From assembly GCA_963971405.1 (NCBI GenBank), contig OZ020490.1, forward strand, positions 32,575,464 through 32,639,463: 64,000 bases of DNA. The letters run 5' to 3'. The notes under the pieces were generated by a model. That model did no database searches. It saw only the letters and a list, made by a program, of their open reading frames with translations, and was not told the DNA's origin. Source of the DNA: Psococerastis gibbosa (taxonomy: Eukaryota > Arthropoda > Insecta > Psocodea > Psocidae). Positions 56,138 to 64,000 of the stretch are shown here, piece after piece. Position 1 is the stretch's first letter, and the number at the start of each line of letters is the position of its first letter. Position numbers and translations under genes: made by a program.

Positions 56138-58678
56138 TCACACGCTACCTCCTTTCTTTTTCAACTCCTCCGCCCTGATTTTATCATTATACTCCTTGTG
56201 CCAGTCCTTGTTCATCTGGACGACAGACTCTCCCCGTTTGGCTGCACTGCGCCCGCTGTACGCGTAGCCCAAACAGCCCAGCATTGTTAGAGCCATCAGG
56301 TAGTTAGCTAGACGAATTCGGGCTCTGCTACGCGCCGTTTCGAGAAGTTCAGTCCTGGAACAATAAGTATTTTTGTTTTGTTTATTGATATTACATTGGA
56401 GCATTGCCTCTCTGGGCTTCCGCGCTTATTTGGTTAACCCCACACTCAAGCCGGCCGCTGTACCAAGTTGAAAAGAGCAGGTTCAAAGCTGCAGATAACT
56501 TGGTCGTATGCATAGTGCCGGTAGGGAAACATGGTAGGACTTGTCCTGGTCACCTCCGAACTAATCGTGTGACTTCACTGTGTTTCCCAAGTGGTTCGGA
56601 ATCCACTATAATCAGGAGGTCCACTGTCCTATGGGCTGGCATAGGGCAGTCAAGTCGGGGTCGCTCTATGGGCCCAAATATGAGGCCTACGTCGTTATTA
56701 ACCCGACGAACACTACTACTAACCCCAGACTCTCATCAGAGTATTCTGAAGAAGGGTGTTGACTTGAAGTACACAACGACCTTCTCGTCATTGCGAGACA
56801 CGTTTTGCAGGGTATAGCCTACAATAGCTGCATCGGCTTCGATGACAAGGTGGTAGCGTGCTTGTACTTGTGTGAGTCTGTCATGTGATCCGAGACGTAT
56901 CATAACTCAGCACAACTATTAATATAATCATTGAGGCGACTGAAGAGGTCAATAGGATACATTTATTAAAATTTTTGTACGCGATTAACCTTTTATAAGA
57001 TAAAAGACAAAGAGTAGACCGGACAGATCAGCAGGGCTGTAGCCACGGTCATCTGCTGTCCAACTTTATCGCTTAGAGATTAGAAAATAACATCGGGAAT
57101 ATGATTTTTATTCTGAATAAACTGATTTTTTTTTAACGTAATGGTGGAAATAAATCGTGGAAATAAAGTGGAAAATGCCCAGGAAATTCAATAAAAAAAT
57201 TATCGGCGTAGGCCTACAAGCATATGGTTGTATAATTTTAAAATTAAATGGAATACAATTAATATTCGTGAAAGCGAAACATTATAAATTAACATGTAAT
57301 AAATACAACTTTGCACAACTTCCACAAACAAATGCAGCATTTTCAATTTGGCCACAACTCTTTCGGCGGCGACGAAAGAAAATAGCTTTATATAGAATTT
57401 GTTGTAGCTACACTAATTCTAAGCAGTTTTATTTAACAAGGAGCTAGTTGGACTTATATTACATGTTGTAAGTCCAACTAACCCTTTGTTAAATTAGTAT
57501 AACACAATATTTCCATTAACCTTTACCAATAGAAATCAGCAGAATATCAAAGCTACTTACGGCACTGAGTCAGGTACTTCAGCTAATGACTTGAATCGTC
57601 GTGAAAAAACTAGAAGTCGCTTTTGAAAGGTGGAGAGCTTCGGTGACATCTTACGTAAGCCTGAAAGAATACAGTTTTTTTACTCATCACCTATCACTTT
57701 TAATATTGTAATATGGGACAGGTTTACGAAAGGTACCCGCGTCGGAATTTACTTACATGGGCATTATTGCAATATCTTCAGATTCAGCACATTTTTCAAC
57801 CTGCGAGCATTCCAATTTGAATTATTTGCCACATGCTGTCCATATCTTTTAATACAATTTTTAAATTAAACTTTGTTTCAAACCGATCTTTTGGCAACAG
57901 TGGCCAATTTGCCTTTCATGGGAGCAGGTAATTGTAATTTCTTTTTTGAAGGACTTTCGAATGGGGCGGGAATGAGTCCCCATCCCGCATTTGGCACCCA
58001 AGCGTGCGGGAGGACGGTATTCGGTAAGTAGTAATTAGTGTGAAGTCCAGCCACGTAATTGACATCCCGCGGAGGGTATCATCTCTGAACCTTTACCAAA
58101 TAATGCATCAAAACAAACTCTTTCCTTCAATCTTCCAATGACAGATATGGCGTATTTTTTTCCCCGGTTAGGTACTCTTACAGTTACGGCCAGAAGAACT
58201 GTATTTAATGCATTCATTCGGTTTTAGTGTTTTACATGTTTATGGAGACTTATTGCTGTTATTAGACGTGGACAATATGGGCTGACATTATTAGGGCTGA
58301 AGGCTGTTTGGGAACAAAGAGCAGGTTGTTGAACTTGTCGCCGAGCAGTCGGGCGTCGGCAACAAGCAAGTATACAGCATACTATATTTAGACAGCAACT
58401 TTCCAGTGAGCCCAATAGTACAGGTAATTTAATTTCCCAGCACAGTTACAATTGTTTACGCGCTACAATAGCTACATATTGACAAAGTACTGAAATTCCA
58501 TTTCCATACATATACCTCCATATCCTGATGTCTGAGGTTTCGCTGACTGCTCTGTTGAAATTTCTTTTTCAGCAACTGAGAGTGACGTGAAAAATCCCCT
58601 GATATGGCCAGCAGCAGTCTTGGCAGGTTGAACGAGTCCAAAAATCATGCCGCTGCAGTTTAAATTACTAACTGCCAA
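56138..58678 (-). CDS. FAM162/UPF0389-family mitochondrial membrane protein, three exons
   Basis: Exon 1 58516-58678 (ATG at 58678, 54 codons + 1 base; donor 'ggag|gtatat'). Exon 2 57561-57660 (acceptor 'attctttcag|gc', donor 'gtgcc|gtaagt'). Exon 3 56138-56354 (acceptor 'attgttccag|gact', stop at 56138). Phases agree at both junctions (1 and 2) and the spliced product is 159 residues, close to human FAM162A (154). Exon 2 gives the family phrase 'FQKRLLVFSRRFKSLAEVP'; exon 3 gives 'ARIRLANYLMALTMLGCLGY' and then 'SGRSAAKRGESVVQMNKDWH', i.e. one hydrophobic membrane segment followed by the conserved SGk.AA.RGES motif. The N-terminus is poor in acidic residues at first and could be a mitochondrial presequence. 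FAM162A is linked to hypoxia-induced mitochondrial apoptosis; fly CG9231 is UPF0389. Intron 2 holds a retroposon J piece and a SINE-2. Confidence 0.93.
56480..56720 (+). repeat. Retroposon J fragment plus linked repeat, in FAM162 intron 2
   Basis: 'tcctggtcacctccgaacta', 'gtggttcggaatccactata', then 'gtcggggtcgctctatgggc', whose complement is at 52340-52370 in the hAT-like element. Confidence 0.75.
56833..57000 (+). repeat. SINE family 2 copy, in FAM162 intron 2
   Basis: 'cttcgatgacaaggtggtag', 'gagacgtatcataactcagc', 'acgcgattaacctttt'. 57001-57560 also has a 96-codon plus frame without motif and a hairpin at 57440-57495 ('gttggactta/taagtccaac'). Confidence 0.78.
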
Positions 58679-59669
58679 GGGATAATTTATTAAAAATTAA
58701 AATAAATACATTTTCAAAACCAAAAAAGTACTTTATTTTTGTAGCAGACGAAATATCTGTCTGTAAACAACTGTTAATGACATTGCGAGTTGCGACAAAC
58801 TTCTGCTTTCTACGACAAAGAAAAAAACAACAGTGGTCAGTGTCAAGTGTGTGACGTGTGTGAAATAATAAAATGAATATGGCCACAAGGCCAGGTCAAA
58901 ATTGAACATATATCAACTATTAAATCCTTACGCTTACTTATTCGTCTATTAAGATCAAGGCGCTGGTATCACTCAAGATTTACAGCGGACTAACTGTGGG
59001 ACTAAGAATAAAGGTTGGTGAAATAAAGTTATTTACTTACGGCTCATTTCATACCGGATGTTTGCATTGCTAGATACTGTATATTTTAGTTGTTGTTGAA
59101 GGAGCATGTCAAAGGCGTGTCATAAATGAAACAATCCTTGTTCAAAATTTAAATGTCTAGTCTTTCTAATGGAACCTTCTAATTTATTTGCGCTTGTGGA
59201 TTAATAGGTAACGTATACCTTTACTGAGTACTGATATGAAAAAAAAAACAAAAAAACAGATGGGGTAAACCTGAAATAAAATAATTTTTCACAGGAAATA
59301 ACCCTCTACATTTTCAAAGTGCTTGGCCGTCACTTGAGAATGTTTTGTGCATAGTTATGTGTTCGCAATTTTTTTTCCAAATCAAGTTCACAATGGCAAT
59401 GGCTGACAAGCGGTAATGTACATTAAAATGTAGGTAGAGGAGTATTTGCTATACTTTGTGATATCGCATTTCACAATTATCATGTGATCGACATTTCCTG
59501 TAAATTTGATTTTTACGCCTGTAAGGCTTCGGCCCCCCCCCCCCCCCCCGTTTGTATATATAAACACACGAAGCAAGCATTCTCTTTATCCAGTGAGTTG
59601 CCTGGGGACAAGGGATACCAAACATCAATTGAATTACCAAAAGAACCTCGATTTTTTAGGATCAGCATA
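58679..59669. other. Divergent intergenic region between FAM162 and the F-box genes
   Basis: Should hold the FAM162 promoter (left) and that of the first F-box gene (right). No TATA box that I would defend. A C-run at 59533-59549 lies 120 bp before the first F-box start codon. Confidence 0.5.
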
Positions 59670-60677
59670 ATGAACGCTTTGCCGGAAGAAGTCTGTCTGC
59701 TAATTTTCTCGTTCCTGAACCGTAGAGAACGCCTAAATGCAAGACTTGTGAGCAAAGAATGGTTAAGACTATGCAGTGACAAGTCTGTAACAAAAAACGA
59801 CGTGCTTCATCTGGACTACTATAAAACAACCGAGAGTGACTTCGCCGACGGTGAAACTAAAGCGACTTTGAGCATGGAAAATGTCATGCTGGATATACAG
59901 GACTGTTCCAAGGGTCGGCAGGATTCATACTACTTCAGAACGTATGGAGCAGGGGTCAAATCATTGCATTTAATGTTCGAATCTTGTTGTTATTCGGTTT
60001 TCCTCGACGTATTTAAGTATTGCACAGCACTAGAGGAACTTAAGTTAGAGGACGGTCACTTGACCTGTGAAGAATGTGAATGCTTCGGCTATAACAGATT
60101 CGATAAGTCCAAAATTGAAGGACAGCCCGCATGGAATGAAGATGAAGTATTTAGTTTCTTAACCCAGAGTGAAGGTTTGAAATGCTTAAAGAGTTTAGAT
60201 GTAGAAGAAGAACGTTTCGGGACGTTTATTCCCTTTTTACACAAACTTGTGGAAGTACACGGCAAGTTTTTGAAAGAGTTTTCCTACGTTACGCTGGGTG
60301 AGTTTGAGCTGTGGGAAGTTTCAAGACTTCTTAAATTGTTAAACCCGAATCTCACCAAGTTGTGGATAAAGGCGCATTATGGACCGGACCATGTTATATT
60401 TCTTGCGGAAAAGTTTTTGAATTTGCGTAAGCTATGTGTGAGTTCTTGTTTTTACACCTTCTATGGATCAGAAGAGCCTCATAAAATGGTGCAATTTTTC
60501 GTGAAGTTAAAATCACTGACCCATTTGTACCTTCATGGCATCGCTATATCCAACGCTGATGCAAAGTCTTTGGCTTCATTGCCAAATTTGGTGAGCGTAG
60601 AAATGGAGGAATGTACCATTGAGGATTCTGATATTGAAATTGTGAAGCAAAAGGCAAAAGTAACCATAGTGTATTGA
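59670..60677 (+). CDS. F-box / leucine-rich protein, copy 1
   Basis: 335 residues from the ATG at 59670. The frame is open further upstream to a Met at 59484, but that part runs through a C-run and is absent from the other copies, so the later start is right. Residues 1-38 (MNALPEEVCLLIFSFLNRRE, then RLNARLVSKEWLRLC) are an F-box, the SKP1-binding part of SCF ubiquitin ligases. The rest has spaced leucine patterns ('LKCLKSLDV', 'NPNLTKLWI', 'LNLRKLCVSS', 'LKSLTHLYLHGIAISNADA', 'LPNLVSVEMEEC') of leucine-rich repeats for substrate binding. 'attttttag|gatcagcata' just before the ATG resembles a splice acceptor and recurs in the other copies, so a 5' non-coding exon is possible. Substrate unknown. 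Confidence 0.92.
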   Translation: MNALPEEVCLLIFSFLNRRERLNARLVSKEWLRLCSDKSVTKNDVLHLDYYKTTESDFADGETKATLSMENVMLDIQDCSKGRQDSYYFRTYGAGVKSLHLMFESCCYSVFLDVFKYCTALEELKLEDGHLTCEECECFGYNRFDKSKIEGQPAWNEDEVFSFLTQSEGLKCLKSLDVEEERFGTFIPFLHKLVEVHGKFLKEFSYVTLGEFELWEVSRLLKLLNPNLTKLWIKAHYGPDHVIFLAEKFLNLRKLCVSSCFYTFYGSEEPHKMVQFFVKLKSLTHLYLHGIAISNADAKSLASLPNLVSVEMEECTIEDSDIEIVKQKAKVTIVY

Positions 60678-60790
60678 CAGTTCTTAAACACTGATATAGA
60701 TATAATTTTTTTTCATAATGTTTTGTATTTAGAAATATTGTCTTTTTCCTCATGATAAATATATAAAATAAATAAATCTTGACTTGTTCT

Positions 60791-60953
60791 ATTACTAAGC
60801 CAACATAGCAGAATTTGGGCTGTACAGCCCTCTCCTACACTCAATTAGGATGGCCCGGGATCGCCTGCTTTACATGCCCTCCGAAGCATGGCCAGAAAAT
60901 GTAACCAGTCTGGGGCTCATTCGTAGTATGCACCACTACTCTACAGGTCCAGA
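60791..60953 (-). repeat. tRNA-derived SINE family 1 between F-box copies 1 and 2
   Basis: 'aagccaacatagcagaattt' to 'ctctacaggtccaga'. Stands 114 bp after the copy 1 stop, matching the place of the SINE after copy 2. Confidence 0.88.
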
Positions 60954-61383
60954 CAGATCATGGCAATCAGTTTAATAATTTTCCGTTTAAATACCAGACC
61001 ATATAACTGGATTCCCAACGTCAAAAGGGTTTCATTTAAACGACATATCGTGTACATTAAGCTACTCGAACAAACATATAGCGGTGAAGCTAATTCTAAC
61101 CTATTTCATAAAATCCATTAATCGAGTAGATATGTCGCGTGTAAGCTTATGTTCAACATTTTTCACAAATTGGATCTGATATTTTAGCTGGATTGGTTGT
61201 GAATTATATAATCTTATGGCCAAATTTGGGAATCTATTCATTATTTTGATGATCTGCATTTAGGAATGTTTAAGTGATGAGCTATCCTGGTTGTATAATT
61301 ATCAGTAATTATCACATCTATTTTATAGTATCGTGTGAAATATTGAATTACCAAAAGAACCTCCATTTTTTAGGATAAAAATA

Positions 61384-62241
61384 ATGAACGCTTTGCCGGA
61401 GGAAGTCTGTCTGCTAATTTTCTCGCGCCTGAACCGCAGAGACCGCTTAAATGCCAGACTTGTGTGCAAGGAATGGTTAAGACTGTGCAGTGACAGGTCT
61501 TTAACAAAAAACGACTTGCTGCATCTGGACTACCATAAAATAAGCGAGAGTGACTTCTATGACGGTGAAACTAAGGCGACTTTGAGCATGGAAAATGTCA
61601 TGCTGGATGTACAGGACTGCGCCAGGGGTCGTCAGGATTCGTACTATTTCAGAACGTATGGACCAGGGGTCAAATCAATGCATATAATGTTCAAATCATG
61701 TTGTTATTGGGTCTTCCACGACGTATTTAAGTATTGCACCGCACTAGTGGAACTTAAGCTGGAGGACGGTAACATGGAAGAATGTGAATGCTTCGACTAT
61801 AGCAAATTTGATGAGTCAAAAATTGAAGGACAGCCAGCATGGAGTGAAGAAGAAGTATTTAGTTTCTTGACCCAGAGTGAAGGTTCGAAATGTTTAAATA
61901 GTTTAAATATAGTAAAAGATCGATTCGGGACATTTCTTCCCTTCTTGCACAAACTTGTGGAAGTACAAGGCGTGTTTTTAAATTTGCGTAAGCTATGTAT
62001 GATTTCGTGTTTTTACTGCTACTTCTATGCATCAGGAGAGCTATATGAATTGATGAAATTTGTTGTGAAGTTAAAATCACTGACCCATTTGAACCTTTAT
62101 TATTTGGGTATATCTAACGCTGATGCAAAGTCTTTGGCTTCAATGCCAAATTTGGTGAGCGTTGTAATGGAGGATTGTGACATTGAGGATTCTGATATTG
62201 AAATTGTGAAGCAAAAGGCAAAAGTAACCATAGTGGATTGA
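61384..62241 (+). CDS. F-box / leucine-rich protein, copy 2 (internal deletion)
   Basis: 285 residues. F-box 1-38 (MNALPEEVCLLIFSRLNRRD...), then the same leucine-rich body. Around residue 198 about 49 residues of the other copies are missing, removing roughly two repeats; the frame is kept. In copy 1 the missing 147 bp lie between two 'aagtttttgaa' repeats (60264 and 60411), so slippage or recombination between them explains the loss. Ends 'VKQKAKVTIVD'. Whether the shortened protein works is unknown. Confidence 0.9.
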   Translation: MNALPEEVCLLIFSRLNRRDRLNARLVCKEWLRLCSDRSLTKNDLLHLDYHKISESDFYDGETKATLSMENVMLDVQDCARGRQDSYYFRTYGPGVKSMHIMFKSCCYWVFHDVFKYCTALVELKLEDGNMEECECFDYSKFDESKIEGQPAWSEEEVFSFLTQSEGSKCLNSLNIVKDRFGTFLPFLHKLVEVQGVFLNLRKLCMISCFYCYFYASGELYELMKFVVKLKSLTHLNLYYLGISNADAKSLASMPNLVSVVMEDCDIEDSDIEIVKQKAKVTIVD

Positions 62242-62371
62242 CTAAGAAGAAACCAAAGGCCATTAAAGTGAATGACAGTTTTTGTAACACATAATATATA
62301 ATTTTTTTCGTAATGTTTTGTTAGAAATATTTTCTTTTTCCTTATGATAAATAAATCTGGACTTTTTGTTG

Positions 62372-62539
62372 TTTTATTACTAAGCCAACTTAGCGGAGTT
62401 ATGGCTGTAAAGCCCTCTCTTACACTCAACTAGGATGACTCGGGACCGCCTGCTTTACATGACCTCCGAAGCATGGCCAGAAAATGTAGCCAGTCTGGGG
62501 CTGGTTCGTGGTCAGCACCACTACTTTACAGGTCCAGAT
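62372..62539 (-). repeat. tRNA-derived SINE family 1 between F-box copies 2 and 3
   Basis: Counterpart of 60791-60953 at the same distance (131 bp) after the stop. The flanking spacer (60960-61380 and 62540-62960) is also nearly identical, so the SINE was present before the duplication. Confidence 0.9.
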
Positions 62540-62967
62540 AGATCATGACAATCAGTTTAATAATTTTCCGTTTAAATACCAGACCATATAACTGGATTCC
62601 CAACGTCAAAAGGGTTTCATTTAAACGACATATCGTGTACATTAAGCTACTCGTACAAACATATAGCGGTGAAGCTAATTCCAACCTATTTCATAAAATC
62701 CATTAATCGAGTAGATATGTCGCGTGTAAGCTTATGTTCAACATTTTTCACAAATTGGATCCGATATTCTAGCTGGATTGGTTGTGAATTATATAATCTT
62801 ATGGCCAAATTTGGGAATCTATTCATTATTTTGATGATCTGCATTTAGGAATGCTTAAGTGATGAGCTGTTCTGGTTGTATAATTATCAGTAATTATCAC
62901 ATCTATTTTATAGTATCGTGTAAAATATTTAATTACCAAAAGAACCTCCATTTTTAGGATAAACATA

Positions 62968-63978
62968 ATGAACGCTTTGCCGGAGGAAGTCTGTCTGCTA
63001 ATTTTCTCGTGCCTGAACCGCAGAGACCGTTTAAATGCCAGACTTGTGTGCAAGGAATGGTTAAGACTGTGCAGTGACAGGTCTTTAACAAACAACGACG
63101 TGCTTCATCTGGACTACTATAAAATAACAGAGAGTGACTTCTCCGACGGTGAAACTAAAGCGACTTTGAGCGTACAAAACGTCATCTTGACTGTACAGGA
63201 CTGCGCCAGGGGTCGTCAGGATTCGTACTATTTCAGAAAGTATGGAGCAGGGGTCAAATCATTGCATTTAATGTTCGAATCTTGTTGTTATTCGGTCTTT
63301 CCCGACGTATTTAAGTATTGCACAGCACTAGATGAACTTAAGTTAGAGAACGGTGACACGAAAAATTGTAAATGCTTCGGTTATTATAGATTTTATGTGT
63401 CAGGACAGCCAGCATGGAAAGCAGAAGAAGTATTTAGTTTCTTAACCCAGAGTGAAGGTTTGAAATGTTTAAAGAGTTTAGATGTAGTGAAAGACCGATT
63501 CGGGAAATTTATTCCCTTTTTACCCAAACTTGTAGAAGTACACGGCAAGTTTATGAAAGAATTTTCGTACGTTACGCTGGCTGAGTATAAGCTGCGGGAT
63601 CTTACATCACTTCTAGAATTTTTAAACCCGAATCTCACCAAGTTGTGGATAAAGTCGCATTATGAACCGAGCTATGTTAAATTAATTGCAGAAAAGTTTT
63701 TGAATTTGCGTAAGCTATGTTTGAGTTCCTGTTCTTACACTTTCACTGAACCAGCAGAGTCTCATATTATGGTGCAATTTTTCGTGAAGTTAAAATCACT
63801 GACCCATTTGTACCTTCATGGCATCACTATATCTAACGCTGATGCAAAGTCTTTGGCTTCAATGCCAAATTTGGTGAGCTTACAATTGAAGAAATGTGCT
63901 ATTGAGGATTCTGATATTGAAATTGTGAAGCAAAAGGCAAAAGTAACCATAGAGGCATCACCATTTGTGTTTTGGTGA
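62968..63978 (+). CDS. F-box / leucine-rich protein, copy 3
   Basis: 336 residues. F-box 1-38, leucine-rich body complete (retains the part lost in copy 2), a three-residue deletion near 'YVSGQPAWKAEE', and a different end: after 'VKQKAKVTIE' it runs on as 'ASPFVFW' because the usual stop is lost. Many differences from copies 1 and 2 change amino acids in the leucine-rich part while the F-box is nearly unchanged, which fits functional divergence of the substrate face. The array may continue past the window end. Confidence 0.92.
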   Translation: MNALPEEVCLLIFSCLNRRDRLNARLVCKEWLRLCSDRSLTNNDVLHLDYYKITESDFSDGETKATLSVQNVILTVQDCARGRQDSYYFRKYGAGVKSLHLMFESCCYSVFPDVFKYCTALDELKLENGDTKNCKCFGYYRFYVSGQPAWKAEEVFSFLTQSEGLKCLKSLDVVKDRFGKFIPFLPKLVEVHGKFMKEFSYVTLAEYKLRDLTSLLEFLNPNLTKLWIKSHYEPSYVKLIAEKFLNLRKLCLSSCSYTFTEPAESHIMVQFFVKLKSLTHLYLHGITISNADAKSLASMPNLVSLQLKKCAIEDSDIEIVKQKAKVTIEASPFVFW

Positions 63979-64000
63979 AATTTTGGAGACTGTTCATTAT

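Noticed and set aside
59484-59669. Upstream extension of the first F-box frame to a Met at 59484
   Set aside because: It crosses a 17-base C-run, has no counterpart before copies 2 and 3, and the conserved MNALPEE start fits the F-box N-terminus.

Overview
The window is a piece of an animal nuclear genome: spliced genes, no operons, rather A+T-rich, and packed with mobile-element debris. The HP1, FAM162 and USP53/54-type genes are metazoan. The repeat motifs (the 'catcaaaatcgactgagtagtttgcc...gacagacagac' tail, many hAT and fold-back MITEs, a Polinton-like element with a zinc-finger PolB) suggest an invertebrate, most likely an arthropod and perhaps not an insect. The species cannot be fixed from the sequence.

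Layout. 0-5.7 kb holds the right part of a Polinton-like fossil: the C-terminal piece of a capsid-type protein (+), converging on a whole-looking protein-primed DNA polymerase B frame (-) and a 101-residue small protein (-). The last two share a nearly identical ~100-bp leader that ends at each start codon. 5.7-35 kb is repeat country: LINE tails, tRNA-derived SINEs, a 163-bp satellite (12.2-13.6 kb), a 5.2-kb giant inverted repeat (14.0-19.2 kb), hAT-like MITEs with intact or nearly intact 8-bp target-site duplications, and a nested hAT cluster splitting a LINE (27.8-30.1 kb). At 35.4-35.6 kb (-) lies an exon for the N-terminus of a USP53/54 (echinus-like) protein. 35.8-52.5 kb is again repeats: a second satellite with alternating monomer types (37.5-39.0 kb), fold-back elements, and a three-level nest at 47.3-50.3 kb (hAT > fold-back MITE > BEL/Pao LTR fossil).

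Host genes cluster on the right. A two-exon HP1/chromobox gene (-, 52.6-53.8 kb) has a chromodomain and a chromoshadow domain; a 7-bp tandem duplication near its 3' end shifts the frame of the C-terminal tail. A three-exon FAM162/UPF0389 mitochondrial membrane protein gene (-, 56.1-58.7 kb) has splice phases that agree across all junctions. A tandem triplet of F-box/leucine-rich genes (+, 59.7, 61.4 and 63.0 kb) sits at the end, with the same SINE in both spacers and a 147-bp in-frame deletion in the middle copy. Between HP1 and FAM162 is a ~1-kb palindrome whose centre carries two hairpin units with tRNA-like sequences.

The host genes look independent of one another. The most unusual points are the twin leaders in the Polinton-like element, the tRNA-bearing palindrome, the satellite that shares length and core with a single fold-back element (with hammerhead-like core motifs and a covarying stem), and the HP1 frameshift.
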